Position numbers and translations under genes: made by a program
Notes under the pieces: model-generated
The model's input: the letters and a program-made list of their open reading frames with translations, nothing else
What the model was told of the DNA's origin: nothing
Databases searched by the model: none
Shown here: positions 1 through 9,873 of the stretch, piece after piece
Position numbering within the stretch: the stretch's first letter is position 1
Layout of the letters: each line of letters starts with the position of its first letter
Assembly: GCA_004431415.1 (NCBI GenBank)
Contig: QPMI01000560.1
Location: 1-64,000 of the forward strand
DNA from: Cyanophora paradoxa
Lineage: Eukaryota; Glaucocystophyceae; Cyanophorales; Cyanophoraceae
DNA: 64,000 bases
Direction of reading: 5' to 3'

Positions 1-930
1 GACAAGTGCGACTTAACAGAACGAACGAGTGCTTACCGGGCGGCCTGACAAAGGCCCAAGCTATGTGGAGCAACGAGGCGAGGAGCAGGACATGTATTGT
101 CCAGCTGCAACCCGCCTTCACAGCTCCTACCCGGGCCACCGCCCAGGCGACTTCGACCGCATGTAGGGGACCGGCTTGCCGTCGGGTGCGGTCAGCGTCG
201 GCCCGACTCGTTCATTGCCACGGTATCGCCCTGCTCGCCGCCACTCGCCCACCCGGCTGCCGGGAAGGATGCCTCGATGCTGCTTCCCTGTTTGTGTGCC
301 GATGCTAGCGAGCTGCCGCACTGCTGGGCCCTCCCTGCTGGCACCACCGCCTCCACGTCCGTTCGCCCGAGCCGCACGTCCCCGCTGTCGCACAGCGTCC
401 GATACTGCACTACACGTTCGCTGGATGTCAGCTGCGCGGTGCTCCTGCCGGGTGCGTTGGTCGCCGTGCTAGTGCAGGGTCGCTTCTCAGGCAGGTTCGG
501 TCTGCGAGGAGGGGCCAGATTGGGTACGTCGTCACAAGCACTTGCAAAGCCGGCCGTGCACCCGCCAGGTGTTCGGGCGGGCGTCCCAGCGGTAGGAACC
601 ACCTCAGAAACGCAGCTTTATTCTTTTCCGTGGATGCGCGCGCATTGTGGACCGAGCCCGCTTATTGCAGATCGAGAGCCGCAGTCTTAGTGCCGGCACG
701 GGCGTTTCTGTCTGGTTTCGAGGGGCTGTTAAGTGTTCTTCTGTTCCAGCGGTGAAGGCTCACGGCAGGGCCGCTAGATACACGTTTCCGTCGGATACGC
801 CTTGCTTCCCCCTCGATTCCATTCACACCTAGTCTATAGTAGGCATCCCGCGCGCGCCAGGCGGTTACAGCAGCAAACCAGCTGAGTGAGGGAGCAGTTA
901 CGCTGTGTCTCTGCGCGGGCAGGCCTCAAG
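1..930. other. Left edge, no confident gene
   Basis: No family is recognisable on either strand. A minus frame (602-192) and a plus frame (97-690) are open, but both have mixed composition and neither shows a domain. Base composition is less GC-rich than in the neighbouring exons, as in the other intergenic stretches here. The last 100 bases are probably the 5' leader and promoter of the reductase that starts at 931. A short exon of an unknown gene cannot be excluded. Confidence 0.4.
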
Positions 931-3816
931 ATGGGTTGCGGTAGCTCCAGCGCTAGCTACGAAGTTCCGTCGCGTCGCGTGCCGGGAGCGCCGCCGCCGC
1001 CAAGAGCTCCGCCAGGGGCGTCGGGTTCATATGCCGACTTCTCGAAGCCGGCCGCCGACTATCAGAAGCCCCCGAGCCTCGCGCCCGTCCGAGTGCATCC
1101 CGAACCACCCGCCAAGCCAACTAAGGCCCCGCAAGTTCGCCTGTTTCCGCGATGCGGGCGCACGCGCCACCCTGACTTGGCCGGCAGCAGAGAAGCCGAG
1201 CAGCGAGTCGAAGCCGCCTTCCGCGGCCGTCGTCCTCGTGCCACGAAGCGGACTCCAGCGCGAGGGTCCCGGCGGCGGCGCCCGCGGACGGCGTGAGGGC
1301 GACAAGCCCTCAAAGCCGAACTCGAAGCATGCAACAGCGCGCAGGCTGCGGAGGCGGCGGCCGCGCAGGGTCCCCGCCCGCGGCAGCTGCGGCGCCTCCA
1401 GTGCGCGGCGAACCCCGTCCGTCTCCGCGGCCGCCGGCCCCGCCCCGCAGCAGCAGCCGCCGGAGCCCGCGAAGCCGAAGAAGCCCGAATCCTTCTCCAT
1501 GGCGCGGCCGCGGCACGCCAGGCGCCTGCGCCGCCCCGGCCCCGTCCCCTCCGCTCCGGAGGCCGCCCCCGCCCCTGCCCCGCCCCGCCCAGCGGCCGCC
1601 CCGCTCCGCCGGCCAAAGAGGCGACCGCGCAGCTGATTTCGCTGGCGCCGGCGGCGCCGGCGGCGTTCAGCATCCTCGACTTCCTCACGCCGGCCCCCGC
1701 CAAAGTCGTCCCAGCGGACCCCGCGGCGCCCCCGCCCCTTGAGCTCACGCTGGCGCCTGCGCCTTCGCCTGCGGCGGCCTCCTCCGGATCCCCGCCGGCC
1801 CTCGCCCCGGCGGTGACGCCGGCCCCCGGGGCGCCGGCGGGGGCCTCCTCGGCGGTGGCCTCGGCGGGCCGTGAGCGAGCTGCTGATCGTGTTCGCGTCG
1901 GTGAGCGGAACGGGAGGGCCAGGCGCGCCGCCTCCGCAGGCGGCCCTCGAGCGCGGCCTGGCCGCCGACGCGGCGCCCCTCGCCGCCGCCTTTGCCGACC
2001 CCGCCGCCCTCGCCGCCGAGCGCCGCGCCGTCCTCTTCTTCGTCAGCTCCTTCGGCGACGGCGAGCCGCCCGAGTCGGCCCAGCGCCTCTGGGCCTGGCT
2101 CTGCGACCCCGCGCGCCCCGCCAACGCCCTCGCCGGCCTCCTCTTCGGCCTCTTCGGCAACGGGAGCCGCGTCTACGACCAGTACCAGCGCTTCCCCGCC
2201 AGCTCTTCGCCGTGCGCCCCCCGCCCGCCCCGCCCCCGCCCCCCTCCCGGCTGACGCGGGGCAGAGGCTGCGGCGCTGGGGGCGGTGCCGCTGTACGCGC
2301 GCGGGGAGGCGAACGAGGCGACGATGGAGGCGGACTTCGCGGCATGGCGGGGGGCTCTGGGGCGCCCTGGCGGACCCGAAGCCCGTCCCGCCCGAGGCGG
2401 CCGGGGACCCGAGGAGGAGCCCGTGCTCGAGTGGGAGCTCGAGGCGGCCGGCCCCGGGCCCCCCTCGAGGCGCCCCTCGACGAGGCCAGGCGCCTCCAGG
2501 CCTCGGCCCTCCAGCCGGGCGAGGAGGCTGCTCGCCGCCCGCGTCCTCGAGAACCGCGAGCTTCACGGGCCCGCCTCGCCGGACAGCACGCGGCACGTGG
2601 CGCTGAGCCTCCGCCGGCCCCCGCCGCCGCCTACCGCTGCGGCTGGTACCTCGGGGTCGTCCCCGAGGCCCCGCGGGGGCCGTCGAGGCCCTCGCCGCCC
2701 GCCTCGGGCTGCCCCCCTCGCTGCTCGACGAGCCGGTCGTCCCGCGGGGGCCCGGCGTGCCCCCCGAGATCCGGGGCGTCCCGAGCACGCGGCGGGCGCT
2801 GCTGGCGCGGGCGGTGGACGTGACGAAGCCGGCGACGCGGCGGCTGCTGGCGGCGCTGGCCCCCGCCGCCTCCAACATCTTCGACAGCGAGCGCATGCGG
2901 CTGCTCTCGCGGGACGCGAAGGCCTTCGCCGCGTGGCGCGCCGCCGAGCGCCGCACGCCGCTCGAGGTGCTCAACGAGTTCGCGTCGTGCGCGCCGGGCC
3001 TCGGGCTCCTCCTCGGGGCGCTGCCGCGGGTGCGGCCGTGCCTCTACTCCATCGCCTCCTCCCCCGCCGTCGACCCCTCCACCCTCGCCGTCGCCGTCAA
3101 GGCGCGCCCCTCTCCCCCCCGCCCCTCCCCGTCTTCCTCTTACCCCCGGCGGCAGCACGTGCGGTACGCGACGGCCTCGGGGGCCGCCCACGAGGGCCTC
3201 TGCTCCGCCTTCCTCGCCCGCCTCCCCGTGGTCCGCGTCCCCCTCGCCCCGCCGAACCCGCTGGGCCGGCCTCTCTGACGTGGCGCGGGGGCAGCTGGGG
3301 GCGGCGCACGTGTTCGTGCGGCGCTCGCGCTTCGAGCCGCCGAAGGACCCCGCGACGCCCCTCCTCATGGTCGCCACGGGCTCCGGCGTCGGCCCCTTCC
3401 TCGGCTTCCTCCAGGAGCGCTCCGCGGGGCGCGGCGCGGGGCGCGGCGCGGGCCCCGCGGCGCTGGTGCTGGGCGCGCGCAGCGAGGCGGAGCTGCTCTA
3501 CCGCGACGAGCTCGCCGAGCTGCGGGGGGAGGGCACGCTGGCCTCCCTGCACCCGCCCTCTCGCGGCAGCCGGGCGCCCCCGCGCCTACGTGCAGCACCG
3601 CCTCGGGGAGGAGGCCCTCGCCCGAGAGGCGGCCGCCCTCGTCGCCGGCGGGGGCGCGGTCTACGTCTGCGGCTCGGGCGCCGGCGCATGCCGAGGCCGT
3701 GCGCGCCGCCCTCGCCGCCGCCCTCGCCGCCCACGGGCCGCGGGAGCCCCGCCGAGGGCGAGGCCCTCGTCGCCCGCATGCGCGCCGAGGGCCGCTACAA
3801 GGAGGACTGCTGGTGA
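931..3816 (+). CDS. NADPH-cytochrome P450 reductase-type diflavin reductase
   Basis: Carries electrons from NADPH through FAD and FMN to P450 or similar acceptors. Seen in order: an N-terminus MGCGSSSAS; a Pro/Ala-rich linker to about 1860; an FMN flavodoxin domain (LLIVFASVSGTG, then FGLFGNGSRVYDQY, about 1875-2200); the FAD domain (TRHVALSL, YSIASSP at 3051-3071); the NADP domain (LLMVATGSGVGPFLGFLQER, VYVCGSG); and an end in RMRAEGRYKEDCW with the aromatic C-terminal residue usual in the family. The start at 931 is the first ATG in frame. Family members usually begin with a transmembrane helix; here MGCGSS suggests N-myristoylation plus palmitoylation instead (inference). Several short introns are needed. 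About six places need a 1-nt frame change that no intron explains (near 2350, 2600-2690, 3570, 3690, 3740), so this may be decaying or contain consensus errors. NOS- or NDOR1-like diflavin enzymes are less likely. Confidence 0.82.
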
Positions 3817-4452
3817 CCGCCCCGGCGCGGCCCCCTCTCTCTTCTCATAAGGCTTCGTCTCCATCTCTCCCCCGCTGCCAGGTGTACAATTTCACGCGTT
3901 ACTCGGGGCTCAGCCCGTGTAAGTGACTTTTAGGGCTTAGTAATCTAGATAAGGCCGCATAGAGGCTACCAGTGATCATGTCAAGTGTTGTGAGCTGTTT
4001 CATCATCTGATGGTCCGATGATCCGGCAGTGTTGAGTGTTTCCAGTTGATCAGATTGCAGGTGCCTTCGAGGTTGAAGGCTTCAAATTGCAAAGGCAGTT
4101 TCTCAGTATCTGAGCTACAGTAGCCGCTGAGCCACAGGCCCACAGTAGCCTAGTAGATCATGGGATCGTTGTTCGTGAACTCTGCAATGATCATGAGTAC
4201 TTCTTGTGAATGTGTTCGTGTCTCAATGTGTGTGAATACGACTTAGCCTTCAGGCTTCAGAAATTCAGCCCCTGGCAGCCGGCATCCTGGCAGGCCGGGC
4301 TTCAAGGCTTCAAGGCTTGTGAATCAGCCTGGCAGTTGTGATCGGAGCCATGATCAGTGTCTAAATTAGTTACCTCCACCAGACGTAAGCGGTGCCACCG
4401 TGGCAACGAGGCACGGTGCGATTTAGCACGGAAATCATTCACGTGCACGAGA
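3817..4452. other. AT-richer intergenic stretch with AAGGCTTC-type repeats
   Basis: No coding signal. A TGTAA box at 3918 may end the reductase transcript. From about 4060 to 4330 the sequence carries repeated TTCAAGG/CTTCAAGG and TGATCATGA words. The TTCAAGGCTTCAAGGCTTG block near 4298-4320 recurs inverted near 28780-28815. No RNA gene could be supported. Confidence 0.5.
3918..3922 (+). terminator. Possible TGTAA poly(A) signal after the reductase
   Basis: TGTAA lies about 100 nt after the stop codon at 3816. Similar boxes follow several other genes in this window. Assignment as a polyadenylation signal is by analogy with green algae. Confidence 0.3.
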
Positions 4453-5673
4453 CTAGTACTCGAGGCAGTAGACCGGATCAAGTACGAGCACGGAGCTAAA
4501 GACGAGGCTAGCGGGCCGGCGGGGGCGGGGCGGGCTACCGGGAGGCGGCGGTGGCGAGGGGTCGCCCAGCGGGCCCCCGCCCCCGCCCCCGCCCCGCTCC
4601 CGCCGTGGCGAGGCGCGCCGCCGAGCCGCGCTCCGGCGTTCCCGCCCCGCTCCCCGTCGGCGTGCCCCCCGGCGGGGCGGGGGCGGGCGCGAGGGCGGGG
4701 CCGCGGGCGGAGGTGGGGCCCGGGCGGCGTTGGCGTAGGGGAGGAGGCGGCCCTGGGGCCGGGGCGAGGGGAGGCCGCGGTTCGCCGCCGCCCGCTCCGT
4801 CGCGAACTCGAACGGCCGCGGCCTGGCCCGCGTCAGCCGCCACCTCGCGGGGCCGGGGCGCGCGGGGCGGGGCGGGGCCGGCTCACTTGGTGAGGGGCGA
4901 GCGGGAGTCGGTGGGGAGGATGGCGGGCCGCCCCCGGCGCGGCTCCCTCGCGTTGCCGGGGCGACGAGGAGCGGGCCGGGGAGTGCCGCCCCGTGGCCGT
5001 CCCGCCGGGCCCGAGCGGCCCGAACGAGCCGCCCATCGACTCGGCGAGGGACGGCGACCGCCGCCCGCTCGCCCCCAGCGCCTCCTCCCGCCCGCCCCCG
5101 CCCCCGCCCCGCCCCCGCCCCGCCGCTCGGCGGGGCGCGGCGGAGGACTGGGGCCGGGGGAGGGCCCCGGGAGGGCGTTGCGAGTGGAGGGGCGGGCCCC
5201 TCGAGGGGGTTCCGGTCCCCTCCACGCCCGCCACCCACGCCCCCGTCAGCGTCAGCGGCGCCGGCGCCTCGACGCCTCCGCCCCCGCCCCCGCCTCCGCC
5301 GCCGGCGCCTGCTCGGCCGGCTGGGGGGCCTCGCCCCGGGCGCTCGGCGGGCCGAGGCGCGCTCGCGCTCGCCGGGCGGTCGGGCCGCGCCGGCGGAGGC
5401 GGGGGCGTCGGCGAGGCGGGAGCCCGAGGGGCGGCGGGAGGGCGGCTCGGGGGCCGGGGCGGGGGCCGGCGCCGCCCAGTCGCTCGCGACGAAGCGGGCG
5501 GGGGCAGCGGCCCCAGGTGGAAGGCCGCGTTGTGCGGGGGATGAACTCCGGGGGATCGCCGACGGGTCCGCCACGACCAGCGGGCCCAGCGAGGGCCCCG
5601 CCGCCGCCGCCGCCGCCGCCGCCCCGCCCGCTCCGCCTCCCTCCCCCGCGCCCGCCCTCGGCCTGCGCACCCG
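4453..5673 (-). other. GC-rich Pro/Ala/Arg-rich region, possible 3' part of the next gene
   Basis: Long frames are open on both strands because stop codons are rare at this GC content. On the minus strand C-rich intron-like tracts and CTGAC...CAG acceptors continue from the gene starting at 6444, and a stretch reading GPLVVADPSAIPRSSSP and FVASDWAAP (about 5480-5590) looks more protein-like than its surroundings. The minus frame closes at 4453. I infer that the 3' exons of the unrecognised gene may lie here, encoding a low-complexity tail. The plus-strand frame (4551-5756) is treated as a shadow. Confidence 0.3.
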
Positions 5674-6444
5674 TCAGCGGCGAGCCTTCGGGAACGGGGG
5701 GCGAGGCCCGCACCCCGCCGGCGACTTCTGCTGCCGGGGCGCGCAGAGCGAGTTAGCGGGAGAGGCGAGGGGCGCGCAGGGGACCGGGCCGACCGTGGTT
5801 CGAGGCCTGCGGGGTTGGAGCACGGCGGTCAGCGTGTGACAGGGGCGCGGCCAGCGGCGGGTTCGCCCGCACCCGGCACCGGACTGGGGCCTGTCGCGGA
5901 GACTCCTCCGGGACGACTGCGGCGCGGGGGTCAGCTCGCCCTCGCGTCGGGCGGCCCGAGAAGGCAGCGACGCACCTGCTTTCTTGCTAGCTCTGCGGCC
6001 AGCTGGAACTGCATGCTCACTTCGTCCTCTGTCTCCTTCGGTTTCTGGGGCGCGGGTCGGGCGCGAAGCGCTAGCCCGATTGAGCTCCCGCACCTGTAGC
6101 TTCATGAACTGTCCCTTGATATAGCAGCAGCCTTCCACGATCTTCTGCCCTGTGAACTGGTCGTACTGCACAGGCGAGGGGCAGCCTCAGCCGGCGCTGC
6201 GATCTCAGCGCGCCCAGGCCCGGCGCAGGGAGCGTCGCATCCTGCACAGCCGGCGCACCTCCGGAAGGAGCGTCGCATCCTGCAGGGCCGCTTTGGGAAA
6301 GTCCTTCGCCTTGGCCTTGTCTCGTTTTACATAGCTAATGTGCAGCGTCTTCTGCCCAGCCTTGGGGCTCTTCTTCGCGCTATCAAGGAGCTGCGTAAAC
6401 GCCTGTATATGCGACTCGGAGGGCTGTCGGGGCGTCTGAGCCAT
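5674..6444 (-). CDS. Unrecognised protein, at least three clear exons
   Basis: The start at 6444 is an ATG, and exon 1 reads MAQTPRQPSESHIQAFTQLL... to ATLLPE. A GTGCG intron then leads to an exon reading YDQFTGQKIVEGCCYIKGQF, then a GTGCG...CCCCAG intron, then an exon reading KPKETEDEVSMQFQLAAELA. All three join in phase 0 without stops, which supports the model. The protein is small, lysine-rich and helical at the end, with no signal peptide or membrane segment visible. I do not recognise the family. The 3' end is not resolved; exons may continue to about 4450. It is divergent from PET100 across 166 bp. Confidence 0.6.
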
Positions 6445-6610
6445 GGTCGCTGAGCGCTAAGGTGCCTAAACAAATTTGCCAGTTACTACACTTCTCCCAT
6501 GGACGTACAGAGTCCGGCGAGGCCGCAGGCGCTGAGATCGGAAGTCTTTGGGGGGTACAGCTCGTCGCAGACTCCGGTGCGGCATCGGAGCAGCTCGTAG
6601 AACCCAAACA
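6445..6610. promoter_or_regulatory. 166-bp bidirectional promoter region
   Basis: The only DNA between the start codons of the unrecognised minus gene (6444) and PET100 (6611), so it must hold both 5' leaders and core promoters. No TATA box is obvious. The class is inferred from geometry alone. Confidence 0.5.
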
Positions 6611-6944
6611 ATGGCATACCGCGGGTCACACCCTGGCTTGAAGCTTGAGGCGTTCAAGTTCGGCCTGTGCTTCGGCATCCCGTTCGCCCTCGTCGCTGCC
6701 TTCAGCAACGCCGATTTCTACGAGTATGTGATGAAGAAGGTGCGCTGCCGCCGCGTATCTCGCGCCCCGCCGCACCTTAGGTCACGCGCTGAACTCGCGT
6801 GCCCGGCAGACGCAATACCTCGTCTTCCCGCCGGAGCAGAACCGCGACCTCCTGCAGCAGCACATGATGGAGCACAATTTGGCAGCGATGGAAAGGCGGC
6901 GCGAGAAGGAGGCGGGCACGGATGCGGCGAAGTCTTCTGCGTGA
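6611..6944 (+). CDS. PET100: PET100-like cytochrome c oxidase assembly factor
   Basis: Chaperone of complex IV assembly in the mitochondrial inner membrane. Exon 1 (6611-6739) encodes MAYRGSHPGLKLEAFKFGLC, a hydrophobic segment (GIPFALVAAF), then FYEYVMKK. A 70-nt intron (6740-6809) joins in phase 0 to TQYLVFPPEQNRDLLQQHMM and a charged helix ending AAKSSA, stop at 6942-6944. About 87 residues, as expected. The family signature is visible: KLE.F near the N-terminus, a single membrane helix, an aromatic/acidic stretch, then FPPE. The join restores this order exactly, which makes the gene a good intron reference for the window. It shares a 166-bp divergent promoter with the minus gene and is convergent with APC8. 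Confidence 0.88.
6740..6809 (+). other. Reference GT-AG intron of PET100 (70 nt)
   Basis: Begins GTGCGC after AAG, contains CGCTGAAC about 20 nt before the acceptor, and ends GCCCGGCAG. This pattern (GTGCG donor, CTGAY close to the end, C-rich body) recurs in the other introns here. Confidence 0.85.
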
Positions 6945-7130
6945 GGACCAGCAGCTTCCAGCTTTCCTCGGCGGGCGCGGCCGTACGCGCGGAGCGGCTG
7001 CGCTTCTATCCTGGACGTCCAAACAACGCCATCCGCATCGGCTCATCGGCTGCTCGAGTCGTTTCCGGCCTGCAGGCCCCCGCGTCATCCTCTGCTCTCC
7101 CCCGCTTTTCCCTCTGCGCTTCTTCCCCGA

Positions 7131-7135
7131 TGTAA
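7131..7135 (+). terminator. Possible TGTAA poly(A) signal of PET100
   Basis: TGTAA stands 187 nt after the PET100 stop in an AT-richer dip between the convergent PET100 and APC8 genes. Inferred by position only. Confidence 0.3.
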
Positions 7136-7233
7136 ATCATCTGTTCTGCGTACATATATATGATACACGGTAACGTCCTGCGCTCTGAGGCCGCGGGGCA
7201 GCCCCCTCCTATCTACGCTGGCCGCGGGGCGCC

Positions 7234-9803
7234 TCAGGGGCTGAACTTGGCGGAGAGGCCTCGCCGCTGCCCCTGCTCGGAGCGCATGTCCCGCAGCAGC
7301 GCCTTCGCCTCCTCCTTCTCCTGCGGCGCGCGGCTCGGAGGCCGCGGGGGCGGGCGGGGCGGGAGGGGGCGGACGGGGCCGGCGTAGTCGAGGAGGCGGG
7401 AGCAGTAGGCCTCGGCGGCCTTGAGGTCGCCGCGGGCGCGGTGGAAGTTGGCGAGGAAGAGCAGCGCCTCCACCGTCTCCTGCCCGTCCAGCTGCCCCGC
7501 CCTCTCAACGCCCCGCCCGCCCCGGCGCCCCGCCCCGCCCCGCCCCGCCCTCGCCGCACCTCCTCGGCGTCCCGCTTGTCGAGGTTGCGCTTGTAGTAGA
7601 AGGCCGCCTTGTCCGCCATGTTCAGCTGCTTGCAGTACAGCCGCGCCAGCTTCGAGAGCGCGATCCCCTCCCGGTCCTGCCGGCCCCCGCCCCCGGTGAG
7701 GCGCGGCGAGGGGGACAGGGGCGGGGGGAGGGGAGGCGGACGGAGTGGCACTCGGCGCGCTCGTAGCACTTGATGGCCTCGTGCCATCGCTGCATCTTCT
7801 CGTAGCAGTCCGCCATCGCGCACCACATCCGCGCGTCGTACGGCCTGCACCCGCCGCCCCGCCCCGCCCGCTCGGCCTCGCCCCCCGGGCCCGGCGGTCT
7901 GTGTGCGGGGCGGGGGCGGCACCGGAGGGTGGTGGCCTTCCTGTAGTAGTAGAGGGCGTAGAAGGGCATGTGCAGGAGCTCGTAGGTCTGCCCGAGGCCG
8001 TACCACGCCCGGTAGTCCCGCGCGTTGATGTCTGCCCGAGGAGTGAGGAGGGGGGGAGGTCGGCGTGGGAGGGGGGCGAGGGGGGGAGCGCACCGACGGC
8101 GGTGCGATAGGCGTGGATGGCTGCCGGCGTGTTCTGCGCGCGCTTCAGGCGGGGCGGGGCGGAGGCGAGGGACGTAGATGCGGGGAGGGCGCGCCTTCAT
8201 CTCGACGTACTCGTGGCCCATGAGGGTCCAGGCGGAGAGGTAGTTGCGGTTGAGGCGAAGCGCCCGCTGGAAGTAGATCACCGCCTTCTCGTGCTGGCCC
8301 CGCAGGCTGTAGTAGTTCCCTGCGGCGCGCCCCGCTCGGGCGCGGCGCGGGGCGACGCAAGGCGGGGCGGGGGGGCGGGGGCGGACCGACGATGCAGCAG
8401 GTCTCGGGGCGGTACTTGTCGAGCTGGGTGGCGGTGTGGGCGAGGAAGGAGAGCGGCGCGCGGCTCTCCTGCGCGGCGGTGAGGGGGGGAGGGAAGGGGG
8501 CGGCGCGGGGGCGGGCCTTGACGTAGAGGATGTTGGAGTAGATGTCCATGCCGTCCAGGCGGCACGGCTCCCGCTTCACCAGCTCCTCGAATTCCTCCTG
8601 CGCCTCATCGAACTCTGCCCCGCCCCGACCCCTCAGCGGTGGCGCCGCGGCGCGGGGCGGGGCGGGGCGGGGCGGACCGCGCTGGTTGTACTTGGCGATG
8701 GCGGTCTGCGCCAGGAGGTAGTTCGAGAGGGGGAAGAGCTGCTGCAGCGACTCGTACAGCGCGAGGCTCTCCTGCGGGGCCGTCAGCGCGGGGCCGGCGC
8801 CGCGGGCGGGGCGGGGAGGGCGCGCCTCGCTGTTCTGGAACTCGAGGGCGACGTGGGCGAGGAACATGTCCTTCATGTACTCCGGCTTGCTCCCCGCCCC
8901 CGCCAGCAGCTCCGCCTGCCCCCGCCCCCGCCCCGCCCCGTCGGTCCCCCGCTAGACGCACGCCGCGGCCGCCGCACCGTCTGCCGGTCGGGGCACAGCG
9001 CCGCCAGCTCGAGCCACGCCGACCAGTTCCACGGGTACGCGTCGATGGACGCCACGAGCACGTCTCGCGCCTGCGCCTTGTGCTCCGATTCTTTCAGGAC
9101 GACCCCGTACCTGCCCCGCGCGTCACCGCGGCCGAGCGGAGCCGCAGAGCGGCGGAGGGGCGCACAAGTACAAGTTGAAGCCGTCAAGCTGGTTAAGCTT
9201 GTGCGCCTCGCCGAGCTCCGCGGACAGCGCCGCGAGCTCTCCGTTGACGACGTCCGACTTCGTCTGAGCCGCCGCTGCCCCCGCGAAAAACCGCCATGAG
9301 CCGAGCGCGAAGTCGCCCCCCGGCTGGCGCGCCGCACCTGTGAGCTCTGCGACCTCCTCCTCCTTCCGCTTCTCGCCCGCCTGCGCGCTCCGGCGGCTCA
9401 GCGGGCACAGGTTGCGAGGCGCGCCCCATGCGCACGAGGTAGAGCGCGTAGCCGCGAAGAAACGTGCACTTCTGACTCCTGCATCCTTTTAGCGCGTGCC
9501 CCGCGCGCTTGAACTCCTTCAGCTCGAAGTAGCTTCGCGCCATCAGGAACTTGTCCTCCTCAAGCTCGTCCGCGATCGGCTCGTCCTCGAGCGCTGGCGA
9601 CGGTGCGTGTGGAGGAACGCCCACGGTCCCAATGCCTGCTGCTTGCTCCGACGCCCTGCACGGCGGCCGCACGTCAGCCGGGCGCCGCCGCGGGCCGGTT
9701 GGAGCGCTACGCGCCATTTTGCAGACTGGTAGAGGCCGCGCTCTAAGAGCTGCTTTGCAGCGAGCCGGAGCTCGGCCTTGACCGTGCGCGGCTCGAACGA
9801 CAT
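7234..9803 (-). CDS. CDC23: Anaphase-promoting complex subunit 8 (CDC23), TPR protein
   Basis: Scaffold TPR subunit of the APC/C ubiquitin ligase. Read on the minus strand: [54 protein letters not shown] joined to [96 protein letters not shown], and a terminal TPR ending GLSAKFSP, stop at 7234-7236. These are the diagnostic APC8 repeats in the right order. About ten short introns are needed; one (8134-8194) has a GC donor. The start at 9803 is preferred, but in-frame ATGs further upstream (for example 9861) cannot be excluded. Start codons of APC8 and SPT20 are 70 bp apart. Confidence 0.92.
8134..8194 (-). other. GC-AG intron in APC8 (61 nt)
   Basis: On the minus strand the exon ends in ATGAAG, the intron starts GCGCGCCC and ends GCGCGCAG, and the next exon starts AACACG. 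The join gives HEYVEMK then [13 protein letters not shown], which matches APC8 continuously. No GT is available at the required place. Confidence 0.8.
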
Positions 9804-9873
9804 CGGATTCGGGCGGGAAGACAGCGCCGCCTTCAAATTGTTTGTGTTCGTGTACCCCATCGCGATCCGCGCG
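9804..9873. promoter_or_regulatory. 70-bp bidirectional promoter of APC8 and SPT20
   Basis: All DNA between the two start codons. It contains GGGCGGGAAGA near 9810-9820, which resembles an E2F site (GGCGGGAA), and TTCAAATTG near 9832. An E2F-like control of an APC/C gene would make sense, but that is inference from one short match. Confidence 0.45.

Noticed and set aside
97-690. 197-codon plus frame at the left edge
   Set aside because: No domain, mixed composition, and an equally long frame on the other strand; not enough to call a gene.
1027-2160. 377-codon minus frame opposite the reductase leader
   Set aside because: Arg/Gly-rich shadow frame without motifs; the plus strand carries the recognisable flavodoxin domain.
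3990-4220. Box C/D snoRNA suggested by TGATGG/TGATCATGA and CTGA words
   Set aside because: Box spacing and terminal stem are absent; the words belong to a local repeat.
4551-5756. 401-codon plus frame in the 4.5-5.7 kb region
   Set aside because: Composition-driven; intron signatures and protein-like segments are on the minus strand.
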